NCBI RefSeq assembly: GCF_002165625.1
Contig: NZ_NGNS01000001.1
Coordinates: forward strand, 186,001-250,000
DNA length: 64,000 bases
Direction: 5' to 3'
Origin: Neiella marina
Lineage (GTDB): Bacteria > Pseudomonadota > Gammaproteobacteria > Enterobacterales > Neiellaceae
Both the position numbers and the translations under genes were made by a program. Each line of letters starts with the position of its first letter. Within the stretch, counting starts at the first letter, position 1. Shown here in pieces: positions 17,454 to 26,945 of the stretch. The notes beneath the pieces are model-generated. The model did not search any database, was not told the origin of the DNA, and saw only the letters and a list, made by a program, of their open reading frames with translations.

Positions 17454-18910
17454 TCCGGTGGCAGCGCCGCATATTGCTCATACTCAGGCTGCTCATCATA
17501 GGGCCTAGCCAGTACTTGCTGCAGTCGCGCTATCTCATCAAAGCGGCCCGACTGGGCCTCTTCAATGGCCTGCTGCGCCATATAATTGCGCAAAATATAC
17601 TTTGGATTGGTTAGTAGCATCTGTTGCTGCCAATGCTCGATGTCGCCTTGGGCGATCCGACGCTGGCGATAGGCCTGCCACCATTGACGGAAACCGTCGC
17701 GGTCAACCCAATCATCTTCCATCGCGGAGTGCTGCTGATTGACGTCTTGGTGGCTTAGCTGACGAAAGGTTCGAGTCAAATCTTGCCCCTCAGATTGCAT
17801 CAGCGTAAACAATCCATTGAGCATCTCACCATCATTCTGCTGAATTTCATTGAGCCCGAATTTGGCGGCCATCAATTGGCTGTAACGGCCAAGCAATGCA
17901 GTTTGATAATGCTCCAGCGCAAGTTGCGACTGCTCTTTGGTAACTAGAGGCGATAAAGCCAGCGCCAGGCATTGTAAGTTCCAGTGACCAATCCCCGGTT
18001 GTTGGGCGTAGCTATAGCGGCCGCCATGATCAGAATGATTTGGAATATAGCCGGCTTGATAACCATCCATAAAGCCATATGGGCCATAGTCAATGGTTAG
18101 TCCCAGCAACGACATATTGTCGGTATTCATCACCCCATGGGTAAAGCCCACGGCTTGCCACTTGGCAATCAACTGTGCTGTTTTCACCACCACCTGCTGA
18201 AACATTGCAGCATAGGGCTCTGGTTGGTCGATGCAATCTGGAAAGTGATGGCGCAAGGCAAAATCAGCTAACTGCTTTAATTTGTCATGCTCGTTGCGAT
18301 GATAAAAGAACTCGAAATGACCAAAGCGTAAATGACTGTCGGACACTCGTAACAAGGTTGCTGCGGACTCCAGTTCTTCGCGTTGCACAGGCGTGTCACT
18401 GCCAATCACACACAGAGCTTGGGTAGTTGGAATAGTCAGCCCAGAGAGGGCTTCTGAAGCAAGAAATTCGCGAATGCTGGATCGCAACACGGCTCGACCA
18501 TCGCCAAATCGGGAGTAGGGCGTTTGCCCTGCGCCCTTTAAGTGCAGGTCAACCAAATCGCCCTGTTGATTGCGAATTTGCCCCAACAACAAACCGCGGC
18601 CATCGCCGAGTTGTGGTACGTACTGGCCAAATTGGTGACCGGCATAAACTTGAGCAATGGGCTGGCTACCGGCAAGCAATTGGTGACCAGAGAAGTAACG
18701 ACACAAATCGGCGGCGGCAGGCTGTTCGGCTAATCCCAATGACCGCCCGGTGGAATCTGAGTATGCGACCAGTGTGGGATTGCTAATAGCATCTGGTGAC
18801 ACTTCCGAGTAAGTACCCACCAACTCATTAAACCACGAATTTTCAAACTGCCACGTTTCCACCCACTCACTCCCTGCATTCCTATTGTCATCAGCAAACT
18901 GATACGACAA
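17417..18910 (-). CDS. selO: Protein adenylyltransferase SelO (YdiU)
   Basis: 497 aa, full length. SelO is a pseudokinase-fold enzyme that flips ATP and transfers AMP to Ser/Thr/Tyr residues of target proteins, linked to redox stress. Visible are the N-terminal GHQFGQYVPQLGDGRG loop, HLKGAGQTPYSR, and the metal/active region GVMNTDNMS followed by the DYGPYGFMD segment. The C-terminus ends SCSS, where eukaryotic SelO has selenocysteine; here a cysteine is used. It is followed by an overlapping DUF3630-like gene and is divergent from aqpZ. Confidence 0.95.
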   Translation of the reverse strand: MSYQFADDNRNAGSEWVETWQFENSWFNELVGTYSEVSPDAISNPTLVAYSDSTGRSLGLAEQPAAADLCRYFSGHQLLAGSQPIAQVYAGHQFGQYVPQLGDGRGLLLGQIRNQQGDLVDLHLKGAGQTPYSRFGDGRAVLRSSIREFLASEALSGLTIPTTQALCVIGSDTPVQREELESAATLLRVSDSHLRFGHFEFFYHRNEHDKLKQLADFALRHHFPDCIDQPEPYAAMFQQVVVKTAQLIAKWQAVGFTHGVMNTDNMSLLGLTIDYGPYGFMDGYQAGYIPNHSDHGGRYSYAQQPGIGHWNLQCLALALSPLVTKEQSQLALEHYQTALLGRYSQLMAAKFGLNEIQQNDGEMLNGLFTLMQSEGQDLTRTFRQLSHQDVNQQHSAMEDDWVDRDGFRQWWQAYRQRRIAQGDIEHWQQQMLLTNPKYILRNYMAQQAIEEAQSGRFDEIARLQQVLARPYDEQPEYEQYAALPPDWSQHLEISCSS

Positions 18911-19002
18911 AAAACAACGGACTGATTAAATCATGTCTACACTTGGCGACGAAATACTTCTTTTTTCTATCCTCATACTCCAGCTTATAAAAGGACTTCG
19001 TT

Positions 19003-19701
19003 ATGCCATTGTCAAAAAAGCTACTCGCTGAATTCTTTGGTACGTTTTGGTTGGTACTAGGCGGCTGTGGAAGTGCCGTTCTGGCTGCTGGTTTTCCCGA
19101 TGTTGGTATCGGTCTGTTGGGCGTTAGTTTAGCCTTCGGCTTGACGGTGCTGACCATGGCCTATGCCATCGGCCATATCTCCGGCTGCCATTTGAACCCT
19201 GCAGTATCGGTAGGCCTGTGGCTGGGCGGACGATTCTCTGCTGCAGAACTTGGCCCTTACATCATTGCTCAAGTCATTGGCGGGGTTGCCGGTGGTGCGG
19301 TGCTTTATGTCATCGCCTCCGGTTCTGCCGACTTCTCTGTTGCTGGCGGCTTTGCCTCGAATGGCTTTGGCGCTCATTCACCCGGTGGCTATGGCATGAC
19401 AGCAGCAATTGTCTGTGAGGTGGTGATGACCATGATGTTTCTTTTTGTCATCATGGGAGCGACCGACAAACGCGCACCGGCTGGCTTTGCGCCGATTGCC
19501 ATTGGCTTATGTTTGACCCTTATCCACTTGATCAGTATTCCGGTCACCAATACCTCAGTGAACCCAGCTCGCAGCACCGGCGTTGCCCTATTTGTCGGAG
19601 ATTGGGCTATCGCGCAACTATGGCTATTTTGGTTGATGCCGATTATCGGTGGCGGGCTTGGCGGCTTGACCTACAAGTTTGTCGCTAGCAGCGACGATTA
19701 A
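19003..19701 (+). CDS. aqpZ: Aquaporin Z
   Basis: 232 aa with six transmembrane helices and the two NPA half-helices: HLNPAVS (about residue 65) and SVNPARS (about residue 186). The second-NPA arginine and a small-residue ar/R region fit a water-selective aquaporin rather than a glycerol facilitator. It mediates rapid water movement across the inner membrane in osmotic response. Convergent with recQ: the stop codons overlap (aqpZ TAA 19699-19701, recQ TAA 19698-19700 on the other strand), with no terminator between. Confidence 0.96.
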   Translation: MPLSKKLLAEFFGTFWLVLGGCGSAVLAAGFPDVGIGLLGVSLAFGLTVLTMAYAIGHISGCHLNPAVSVGLWLGGRFSAAELGPYIIAQVIGGVAGGAVLYVIASGSADFSVAGGFASNGFGAHSPGGYGMTAAIVCEVVMTMMFLFVIMGATDKRAPAGFAPIAIGLCLTLIHLISIPVTNTSVNPARSTGVALFVGDWAIAQLWLFWLMPIIGGGLGGLTYKFVASSDD

Positions 19702-21527
19702 CGCTCCAGCAAGTAGGCGCAAATGGCGGTGAGAAACTCATCGCCATATTTGGCTAGTTTAGTCCGCCCCACCCCAGAAATCGCCAGAAACTGACTATCG
19801 TTGGTTGGCTTTTGTTCGGCCATTTCCACCAGCGAGGCATCAGAGAACACCACATATGGCGGCACTTCATCGCGATCAGCAAGCGTCTTCCTAACCCCTC
19901 GTAAGCGCTGGAATAACGGTCGATCGTCATCGTTCAATCCAAGTTGCAATGAACGCTTGTCCTTAACCCGAAGTCTCGGCACTGCCAACTGAAGTCCCTG
20001 CTCGGCTCTTAAAATAGGTCTGGCGGCCTCAGTCAGCATCAGTGCACCATGGCGCGTGACGTCCTGCCGCAACAAGCCCAAATGGACCAATTGCCGGATC
20101 ACCGATAGCCATTGCTCATGATTGTGCTGCATACCAATACCGTGAGTACTGATTTCGTGGTGGCCCAAACGACGAACTTTTTCGTTATCGGAGCCTCGCA
20201 GCACATCGGCAATGTGATGGGCGGTATGACTTTGCTCGGTGCGATAGACACAACTAAGCGCCATCTGCGCATCATTCAAGCCATCGTAAAGCTTAGGCGG
20301 ATTGAGGCAAACATCGCAGTTACCACAGGCTTGCTGAGCAGGCTCGTCAAAGTAATTGAGCAGCACTTGGCGGCGACAGGTTTGAGCCTCACAAAAAGCG
20401 CCAATGGCATCAAGTTTGTGTTGCTCCACTTGACGCTGATCTGGGTTTTCGATATTGGCAATAAAACCGACAATACGCTGTCGATCGGCCGGGTCATAAA
20501 GCATCAACGCTTCTGACGGCAAACCATCTCGACCTGCTCGGCCAGTTTCCTGGTAATAGGACTCGATATTCTTTGGCATGTCATAGTGAACCACAAAGCG
20601 CACATTAGACTTGTTGATGCCCATGCCAAATGCCACTGTCGCCACCACAATTTCGACCTCATCACGCAAGAATTGCTCCTGCACTCGATGACGGACCTCC
20701 GGCTCAAGTCCAGCATGGTAAACCGCACTGTTGATCTTATGATTGGCTAGGCGCTCCGAGACTTGCTCGCAACGCGCTCGACTACCGCAGTAAATAATGC
20801 CACTTTGGCCCCGCCGCTCGTTCAAGTAATCGACGAGCTGTTTTAGTGGCCGATACTTATCTTCCAAGGTGTAGCGAATATTGGGTCGGTCAAAGCTGCC
20901 AACGTGAAGTAACGCCTGATTGAGTTGAAGACGCTCAACGATATCTTGTTGCGTCGCGGCGTCGGCGGTGGCGGTCAGCGCCATCACAGGTAAATTGGGA
21001 TAGCGCTGTTTGAGCTGCCCGAGAGCAGCGTAATCGGGCCTGAAGTCGTGTCCCCATTGTGAGATACAGTGGGCTTCATCGACAGCGACAAAGGCCAGTG
21101 GCAACTCTGCTAACCGCTCAAGAAAGCGATCGCGAACAATTCGCTCTGGCGAGACATACAGTAAATCTAGCTCACCGTGATGCGCGTCATTCAAGGTTTG
21201 AATTTGTTGTTCACGCGGAATATCGCCATACAGAGCAGCGGCGCGAATGCCCATGTTTTGCATCGAGTCGACTTGATCTTTCATCAATGAGATGAGCGGT
21301 GAAACCACCAGTACTAAGCGCTTTTTCACTAGCGCCGGCAACTGGTAACACAATGATTTACCGGCGCCTGTTGGCATGATCACCAACGCATCCTGACCGT
21401 TGCAAATAGCGCAGATGACATCTTGCTGACCAGGGCGAAATTCGCCATAGCCGAAGACACTTTGCAAAGTTCGCTGCAATTGTGGCAGTAAGTCAGGAGC
21501 AGGGCTTGAAATAGGATCAGCGAGCAT
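19698..21527 (-). CDS. recQ: ATP-dependent DNA helicase RecQ
   Basis: 609 aa from the ATG at 21527, exactly the E. coli length; an in-frame TTG at 21536 is less likely because GGAA precedes the ATG. Superfamily 2 motifs: Walker [15 protein letters not shown] box ([14 protein letters not shown], including the RecQ aromatic loop), motif [12 protein letters not shown]. The RecQ-Ct zinc site is formed by [10 protein letters not shown] and CGNCDVC, and an HRDC domain covers about the last 75 residues. It is a 3'-5' helicase that works in the RecF pathway and at stalled forks. Confidence 0.97.
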   Translation of the reverse strand: MLADPISSPAPDLLPQLQRTLQSVFGYGEFRPGQQDVICAICNGQDALVIMPTGAGKSLCYQLPALVKKRLVLVVSPLISLMKDQVDSMQNMGIRAAALYGDIPREQQIQTLNDAHHGELDLLYVSPERIVRDRFLERLAELPLAFVAVDEAHCISQWGHDFRPDYAALGQLKQRYPNLPVMALTATADAATQQDIVERLQLNQALLHVGSFDRPNIRYTLEDKYRPLKQLVDYLNERRGQSGIIYCGSRARCEQVSERLANHKINSAVYHAGLEPEVRHRVQEQFLRDEVEIVVATVAFGMGINKSNVRFVVHYDMPKNIESYYQETGRAGRDGLPSEALMLYDPADRQRIVGFIANIENPDQRQVEQHKLDAIGAFCEAQTCRRQVLLNYFDEPAQQACGNCDVCLNPPKLYDGLNDAQMALSCVYRTEQSHTAHHIADVLRGSDNEKVRRLGHHEISTHGIGMQHNHEQWLSVIRQLVHLGLLRQDVTRHGALMLTEAARPILRAEQGLQLAVPRLRVKDKRSLQLGLNDDDRPLFQRLRGVRKTLADRDEVPPYVVFSDASLVEMAEQKPTNDSQFLAISGVGRTKLAKYGDEFLTAICAYLLER

Positions 21528-21699
21528 GATTTCCAAAGCAGGCGAGGTGTAAGCACAGAATAATCGAACTGGCTATTGTACCGGTTGCAGATCAACCAGC
21601 AATGGCAAATCAGGTAATATCGAGATTGGCAGTGATAACCAGCTGTTTCTCTGAATATTTATATGGTCGATCAATTTCTATAACAACGGATAACAGGGT

Positions 21700-22587
21700 A
21701 TGCAATGGCATCACATTGAACAGCAGTTAAAGCTAGCTCTTGGCTCCAGTTTACAAATCACTGCTACTCAAGCGCTAAGCGGTGGCGACATCAATCAGGC
21801 TTTTCGGTTGCGGACCAACCTAGGAGACTTGTTTATCAAGTTGAATGATGCTGGGCGCTTGGATATGTTCGAGCAAGAGGCCTTGGGCTTGGCCGCTATG
21901 GCAGCGACCAATACCATTCGCACGCCCAACGTTATTGTCACCAGTTGCACCCAGCAGCATGCGTTTTTGGTGCTCCAGTACCATGAGGCCACAAACCCGG
22001 AGTCATCAGACTGGCAATTAGCAGCAGAGCAACTAGCCGCAATGCATTGCACCCCAACAGACTCAATAGTCGCGAACGACCGGTTTGGCTTTAATGCCGA
22101 CAACTACATCGGCAGCACCCCACAGCTCAACTCAACAAGCAAGTGTTGGAGCCAATTTTTCTCGCAACAGCGCATCGGCTACCAACTGTCGTTACTTGAG
22201 GGGCGAATGAGGTTACCAGTCACTCATGCAGAGCTGTGTCGATTAATCGAATCCATTGTCAACACCCTACCAGCCAAACCTTCGCTGCTCCATGGCGATC
22301 TGTGGCGTGGCAATATGATGTTCGACAAGTACGGTCCACTGCTAATTGACCCTGCTTGCTATGTTGGTGATGGGGAAGCAGATATTGCTATGACCGAGCT
22401 GTTTGGTGGTTTTCCAAGGCCGTTCTATCAAGCTTACCGGAGCATCAGGCCAGCATCCGAACCAATCAGCCTCCGGCATCAAATCTATAACCTCTACCAC
22501 CTGCTCAATCACGCCAACTTATTTGGCGGGCATTACGTTGATCAAGCAGAAAAATCTATTGTGAGCCTAATGACAAACGGCAGCTAA
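21700..22587 (+). CDS. Fructosamine/ketosamine-3-kinase family protein (YniA-like)
   Basis: 295 aa. The family phosphorylates the C3 hydroxyl of ketosamines on glycated amines or proteins, leading to their breakdown. The kinase-like fold shows the catalytic loop LLHGDLWRGNMMF (about 200-212) and the metal-binding LIDPACYVGDGEADIAM; DLWRGN replaces the HxDxxxxN loop of related phosphotransferases. An AGGG ribosome site precedes the ATG. The stop codon lies inside a hairpin loop. The gene is divergent from recQ and apparently monocistronic. Its natural substrate in bacteria is not known. Confidence 0.92.
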   Translation: MQWHHIEQQLKLALGSSLQITATQALSGGDINQAFRLRTNLGDLFIKLNDAGRLDMFEQEALGLAAMAATNTIRTPNVIVTSCTQQHAFLVLQYHEATNPESSDWQLAAEQLAAMHCTPTDSIVANDRFGFNADNYIGSTPQLNSTSKCWSQFFSQQRIGYQLSLLEGRMRLPVTHAELCRLIESIVNTLPAKPSLLHGDLWRGNMMFDKYGPLLIDPACYVGDGEADIAMTELFGGFPRPFYQAYRSIRPASEPISLRHQIYNLYHLLNHANLFGGHYVDQAEKSIVSLMTNGS

Positions 22588-22600
22588 AAAGCTGCCGTTT
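22575..22600. terminator. Hairpin at the end of the fructosamine kinase gene
   Basis: Ten-bp perfect stem AAACGGCAGC/GCTGCCGTTT, 6-nt loop containing the stop codon (22585-22587). The T-tract is short, so termination may be partial; a symmetric A/T flank allows use on both strands. Confidence 0.65.
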
Positions 22601-22624
22601 CACGCGCTTCATCATCCCAAGTGA

Positions 22625-23434
22625 CTACGAGCGCCGCTGTTGCTCTGCCAATTGCGCTTTTAGCGCCAACAGCTCGCGATGCACATCGACAATGGTTGGT
22701 TCGCCAGCATGCTCAGCAGCATCTGCTTCCTTATTTTCTTGTTCGATAACATTGACCACGATACCGATCACCATGTTTAAGAAGGCAAATGCGGTTAGGC
22801 AAATAAACGACAAGAAATACATCCAACTCCAGCCATGAACTGTCATGGTTTCGTACATCACATCAGTCCAATCCTCGAACGTCATCACTCGGAACAAGGT
22901 CAGCAAGGAGATCGCAATATCACCCCATAATTCGCTGTTAATTGAAGCAAACACAGTAGTGCCAACCGCCGCATAGATATAGAAGATGACAAACATCATC
23001 AGCAACACATACCCCAGTTGCGGCAAGGCTTTGAGCAACGAGTTAATCAGCATTCTCAGCTCGGGGATGATGGACACCATACGCAACACTCGGAACACCC
23101 GTACCAAGCGAGCAATCAACGCCATATCGTTGTTGCCAACCGGTATCAGTGACAAAGTCACCACAAAGGTATCGAATAAGTTCCAACCGTTTTTGAAGAA
23201 ATCTCGCTTTCTTGGCTCACCAATGAACCTAATGGTAATTTCGATCAGGAAAAAAACAGTAACGCCCCAATCGAGAACCGATAAGCCAGTGTGAAGCCAG
23301 TTGGGTATATCGAAGGTTTTCACTCCGATCATTAGGGCAGAAAAGATAATTACGGCGATAACGAGCAGCTCGAACAGCTTGTTTTTCCGCAGCCGATCAA
23401 ACTTGCTTTGAATGGAGTCGAAGTGAGTAGTCAT
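22625..23434 (-). CDS. Voltage-gated-type ion channel (bacterial Nav/Cav family), atypical filter
   Basis: 269 aa single-domain six-helix channel, assembled as a tetramer. S1-S3 cover about residues 20-100. S4 has arginines at 109, 112, 115 and 118 spaced by three (RLVRVFRVLR), the voltage sensor. S5 is about 138-160, the pore helix and filter about 175-192, and S6 about 202-230. The filter reads TFEDWTD (185-191), unlike the TLESWSM of NavAb or NaChBac. Acidic residues at the second and last of the key positions match substitutions that make engineered NavAb Ca2+-selective, so calcium permeation is inferred. A short C-terminal coiled coil (about 228-266) fits the family's tetramerisation stalk. 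No partner gene is adjacent. Confidence 0.9.
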   Translation of the reverse strand: MTTHFDSIQSKFDRLRKNKLFELLVIAVIIFSALMIGVKTFDIPNWLHTGLSVLDWGVTVFFLIEITIRFIGEPRKRDFFKNGWNLFDTFVVTLSLIPVGNNDMALIARLVRVFRVLRMVSIIPELRMLINSLLKALPQLGYVLLMMFVIFYIYAAVGTTVFASINSELWGDIAISLLTLFRVMTFEDWTDVMYETMTVHGWSWMYFLSFICLTAFAFLNMVIGIVVNVIEQENKEADAAEHAGEPTIVDVHRELLALKAQLAEQQRRS

Positions 23435-23531
23435 TTTTGCTTTAGCAATTACGTCGTAACAATGGCGCGATTGTACAAAGCCTTTGCTATTGCTGACTAG
23501 CCCGAAAAATCAGCGGTTAAATAACTAATGG

Positions 23532-24515
23532 TTAAATAAAGAGTTGTTGGATGGAATGCTTGTTGTGGTACATCAACTCATCGCCGGCGGCAAGAAGCGC
23601 ATCAACTGAGGGATGCTTCAGTGGGTCGTATTGCACGGCACCGCAGCTGAACTCAATATCGTAACCACGTTCACTCTCTGCATTATATGCTTTGATCGCA
23701 TCGGCAAACTTTTTCAGTACCGCCATTGCCACTTGTCGCCGGGTGTTGGTGAACAACACGACAAATTCATCACCGCCGATACGAGCAAACAAATCCGACT
23801 CACGAAAATTCTCACGCATTGCTTCAGCAAAACACTGCAAAGCCCGATCGCCTTCGGCATGACCAAATGTATCGTTAATTTCTTTGAAGTGATCTAAATC
23901 GAAAAACACCAGCGTTGCGGGGATATGCTCACGGGCAAACATCTTCATGCTGTGTTGAGCCAAGGTTGCGAAGCCTCGGCGATTACTTATGCCAGTCAGT
24001 TCATCGGTGGTCGCCAGCTGAAAAGCCGACAATTCACGCTCGACCATGGACGCCAAGTCGACCAATGTTTCCATTTCTTCGGTACAAAAATCTCGCGGCG
24101 CAGTGTCAATGATACACAGCGTACCCAATCGACCGCCGGACACCGAACGCAATGGACAACCGGCATAGAAGCGAATACCGGGCTCACCAGTCACCAGAGG
24201 ATTATCAAAAAATCGTTCATCCTTGAGTGCATCCGGAACCAGCAAGACTTTAGAATCTAAAATCGCATGGCCACAAAACGATACATCTCGGGAAGTTTCT
24301 GAGGCATCGAGACCAACGCAAGACTTAAACCACTGACGATCATCATCAACTAATGACACCACGGCGATAGGCACATCAAACACCCGCTTTGCCATTCGGG
24401 TTACTCGATCAAATCGTTCTTCATTGGGAGTATCAAGCACATCCAAAGAGCGCAGCTCAACTAACCTAGCGGCTTCGTTATCTGGCCTATCGGGTTTCTT
24501 CACATGATTCTCCAA
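23532..24515 (-). CDS. GAF-GGDEF diguanylate cyclase
   Basis: 327 aa, cytoplasmic. An N-terminal GAF domain (about 20-160, with SLVDDDRQWFKS and VSFCGHAI typical of GAF domains fused to GGDEF) precedes the cyclase (about 165-325). The active site is RIGGDEF and the inhibitory I-site RESD lies five residues before it, so feedback inhibition by c-di-GMP is likely. The product c-di-GMP controls the switch between swimming and surface life. The GAF ligand is unknown. Monocistronic between the ion channel and the LysR gene. Confidence 0.93.
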   Translation of the reverse strand: MENHVKKPDRPDNEAARLVELRSLDVLDTPNEERFDRVTRMAKRVFDVPIAVVSLVDDDRQWFKSCVGLDASETSRDVSFCGHAILDSKVLLVPDALKDERFFDNPLVTGEPGIRFYAGCPLRSVSGGRLGTLCIIDTAPRDFCTEEMETLVDLASMVERELSAFQLATTDELTGISNRRGFATLAQHSMKMFAREHIPATLVFFDLDHFKEINDTFGHAEGDRALQCFAEAMRENFRESDLFARIGGDEFVVLFTNTRRQVAMAVLKKFADAIKAYNAESERGYDIEFSCGAVQYDPLKHPSVDALLAAGDELMYHNKHSIQQLFI

Positions 24516-24592
24516 CTTATATTTCGGCAGAAATCTAAGTATAGAAATTACAGATTGCTTTAAGAGATCAATAAATCAATCTGTGAGCCGGA

Positions 24593-25486
24593 TTACGAAG
24601 CGCCAACAAAACAGTCGTCAATGGCATTGGCAAGTGCTATCACCGCGGGATTAGCTCGGTCTTGCAAGGCCAGCACTCGATTGACGATTAATGACTTCTT
24701 AGCATCAAACGCTAATGGCACTTCGATAAGCTCACCGCTTTGCAACTCCCGATGAATGTGTGATGTGGGAACGAAGATAAAACCCAGCCCTTGCTTGACG
24801 ATATCTATCGCCGTACCGAAATAGGTCACGGTCCAGCGCTGCTCCGCTTGCAGCCAGCCTGCATCGACTGGTCGCCGGACGCCTGAATCTCGGATCACCA
24901 ACTGGCGATACTGGCGCAGATCGTCAGAACTTACCAAATGGTCGACTGTAGCCAATGGGTGTTGGGGGCTAACCGCACAAATCATCGAGCTGGTGGCCAC
25001 CGGCTTGCCGAGAAATCCTGGTAATACCCGGACCGCATACACTAAGTCCGCTTGTCGTTCGAGCAACGCATCATCCGTTGCCGACAGGGTCGTTTCTAAG
25101 ATTCGAATTCGGGTCTCTGGGTGGGCTTTGGAAAACTTGGCAATGCCAGCGACGACGGGTGCCATGTCAACTACCGCATCAACCGCAATAGTCACTTCAG
25201 CCTGCCAGCCAGATGCGAGGTAGCCAGCATGTTGCTCCAACGCTTGTGCCTGCGCCAGCAAATTGCTCGCATGGCGATAGAGAACTTGGCCGGCTTCGGT
25301 CAACACCGCTTTGCGACCTTGCTGGGTCAGCGCTGGCGTCGGTAGTTGCTGCTCCATCTTACTGATGATGTAGCTAACTGCGGATTGGCTTTTGTTGAGC
25401 TTTTCGGCCGCCTTGGCAAAAGAGCCACAATCAATCACAGCTTGAAAGGTCGCCCATTGCTCGAGTGAAATGCGTGGCATTGTCAT
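24593..25486 (-). CDS. LysR-family transcriptional regulator
   Basis: 297 aa from the ATG at 25486, which overlaps the stop of the upstream DUF1461 gene as ATGA; a longer in-frame start at 25576 would lie deep inside that gene and adds a Cys-rich stretch without similarity. The N-terminal winged HTH (LEQWATFQAVIDCGSFAKAA, about 7-66) and a periplasmic-binding-like effector domain are typical. The effector is unknown. The two-gene unit is divergent from azoR-pirin, and LysR genes near quinone or azo reductases often control them, so that pair is the first candidate target. Confidence 0.92.
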   Translation of the reverse strand: MTMPRISLEQWATFQAVIDCGSFAKAAEKLNKSQSAVSYIISKMEQQLPTPALTQQGRKAVLTEAGQVLYRHASNLLAQAQALEQHAGYLASGWQAEVTIAVDAVVDMAPVVAGIAKFSKAHPETRIRILETTLSATDDALLERQADLVYAVRVLPGFLGKPVATSSMICAVSPQHPLATVDHLVSSDDLRQYRQLVIRDSGVRRPVDAGWLQAEQRWTVTYFGTAIDIVKQGLGFIFVPTSHIHRELQSGELIEVPLAFDAKKSLIVNRVLALQDRANPAVIALANAIDDCFVGAS

Positions 25487-26208
25487 AGTGGTACCATCCG
25501 ACTTTGTCGTCGCTGAAGTCCAACCAACACAGCAACAAACGTTAACAAAGCAAAACCACCTATTTGCAGTGCCCAAATAGCAAATAGATCCGGGGCTTTG
25601 AGTAAGGTCGTCATGAGTGACTCATAGTATTCAAAGTACCATTGATGTTGGACCGGAAAAGCACGTTGATGAAACTCGGTATAGAGTGCATCAAAACCAA
25701 CCACCAGATAGCTCACAACAAAAGCCAACCCAGCAGCTAGACCGATGCCTCGTTGCATTAGAACACTTGGCAGCCGTAATCGCGATCGCCAATAAAGAAA
25801 CAATAGAATGAAGGTGACAGGCGTGCTTAGCCACCAAAGCACATTGAAGTCTCGCAGCAACAAGTGGACATCTCGCAAGTGCGTGACTTCACTATCGGTC
25901 AGCAATGGCTTACTACCGCTGTTGGTGGTGTATCGAATCTCGGCAAGCTGATCGGGCTGGTCATGCACGGCATCATTGATCTGCTCAAACAGGGCAAGAT
26001 GTTGATGCTTTACCGTGAGGTGAAAATCTTTGCGCTTCATCTTGTTGAGCGGCGCATAGCGCTTGATATGGGCGTCGATGGCAATGACCTCATACCAAAA
26101 CGGGTAGCCGAACTGAACTAACTTGTTGACTTGGTAACTGACGCCACAAGTGACAATCAAAAGTGACAGACACATCACCAGCCAAACAAATGTCCTAACA
26201 ATAGTCAC
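25483..26208 (-). CDS. DUF1461 integral membrane protein
   Basis: 241 aa if the GTG at 26208 is used; the longest frame begins at a TTG at 26247 without a ribosome site. Four or five membrane segments with an extracytoplasmic loop. The LLTDSEVTHLRDVHLLLRD segment before the second helix and the QWYFEYYESLMTTLLKAPD block are typical of DUF1461/TIGR01906 proteins, whose role is unknown. The stop overlaps the LysR start (ATGA), implying translational coupling. A palindrome (26238-26249) sits just upstream in the divergent promoter region. Confidence 0.78.
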   Translation of the reverse strand: MTIVRTFVWLVMCLSLLIVTCGVSYQVNKLVQFGYPFWYEVIAIDAHIKRYAPLNKMKRKDFHLTVKHQHLALFEQINDAVHDQPDQLAEIRYTTNSGSKPLLTDSEVTHLRDVHLLLRDFNVLWWLSTPVTFILLFLYWRSRLRLPSVLMQRGIGLAAGLAFVVSYLVVGFDALYTEFHQRAFPVQHQWYFEYYESLMTTLLKAPDLFAIWALQIGGFALLTFVAVLVGLQRRQSRMVPL

Positions 26209-26237
26209 CCAACATAATCCATCAATAATTTCGATTA

Positions 26238-26249
26238 ATTTGAGCAAAT
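26238..26249. promoter_or_regulatory. Palindrome in the LysR/azoR divergent control region
   Basis: ATTTGAGCAAAT, two 5-bp inverted arms around AG. It lies between the DUF1461-LysR unit and azoR and could be an operator. LysR sites often follow T-N11-A, which this fits only loosely. Confidence 0.3.
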
Positions 26250-26325
26250 ATTAGCATCATTCAATCGACTTAATAGCTCTATTATCAAATTGTCAGTTCG
26301 CCAACCATGATTTCAGGAGCTCAAC

Positions 26326-26931
26326 ATGAACAACGTACTTCGTATCGATTCCAGTGTATTTGCCGAAGCAGGCGTCAGCAGCCAACTTGCCAATCAGATG
26401 CAGCAGAAATTGTTGTCTACCTATCCGGCGATCAATGTCGTCGAGCGGTCGTTTGCAGCGGCCCCGATTCGTCACGTCGATGGCGCCCACATTACAGCAT
26501 TGATGACTCCAGAAGCTGACCGCAATGAGCAGCAGCACGAGGCTGTGGCCTATAGTGATCAGTTAATCGCTGAAGTTCGCGATGCCGATGCCATTATCCT
26601 GACCGCACCAATGTACAACTTCCAAGTACCGTCGATGCTAAAAGCCTGGTTCGATCATCTCGCACGGGCCGGTGATACCTTTAAATACACAGAAAATGGC
26701 CCTGTTGGATTGCTAACCGACAAGCCTGTGTATGTCATCACCACTCGAGGTGGAGTGCACCGCGATCAACCCACCGATACCATTGAGAGCTTCGTCAAAA
26801 CCATGCTGAGCTTTATTGGTCTTAATCAGGTCACCATGATTTTTGCCGAAGGTCTAAACATGGGTGATGACAGTCGCAGCAATGCTATTAGTAGCGCTGA
26901 ACAACAAATCGCCGCATTGGCTGTCGGCTGA
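26326..26931 (+). CDS. azoR: FMN-dependent NADH-azoreductase (AzoR family)
   Basis: 201 aa flavodoxin-like quinone reductase. The N-terminal LRIDSSVF gives the FMN phosphate loop region, APMYNFQVPSMLKAWFDH is the AzoR/NQO signature, and TTRGGVH binds the FMN isoalloxazine. It reduces quinones, and azo dyes in vitro, by two electrons with NADH, protecting against quinone stress. A good ribosome site (CAGGAGCTC) precedes the ATG. It is co-transcribed with the pirin gene 14 bp downstream and divergent from a LysR unit that may regulate it. Confidence 0.94.
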   Translation: MNNVLRIDSSVFAEAGVSSQLANQMQQKLLSTYPAINVVERSFAAAPIRHVDGAHITALMTPEADRNEQQHEAVAYSDQLIAEVRDADAIILTAPMYNFQVPSMLKAWFDHLARAGDTFKYTENGPVGLLTDKPVYVITTRGGVHRDQPTDTIESFVKTMLSFIGLNQVTMIFAEGLNMGDDSRSNAISSAEQQIAALAVG

Positions 26932-26945
26932 GCGAGGAGACCATC

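Noticed and set aside
20112-20516. 134-aa plus-strand ORF inside recQ
   Set aside because: Antisense to the zinc and motif VI region of recQ; no promoter, no family look.
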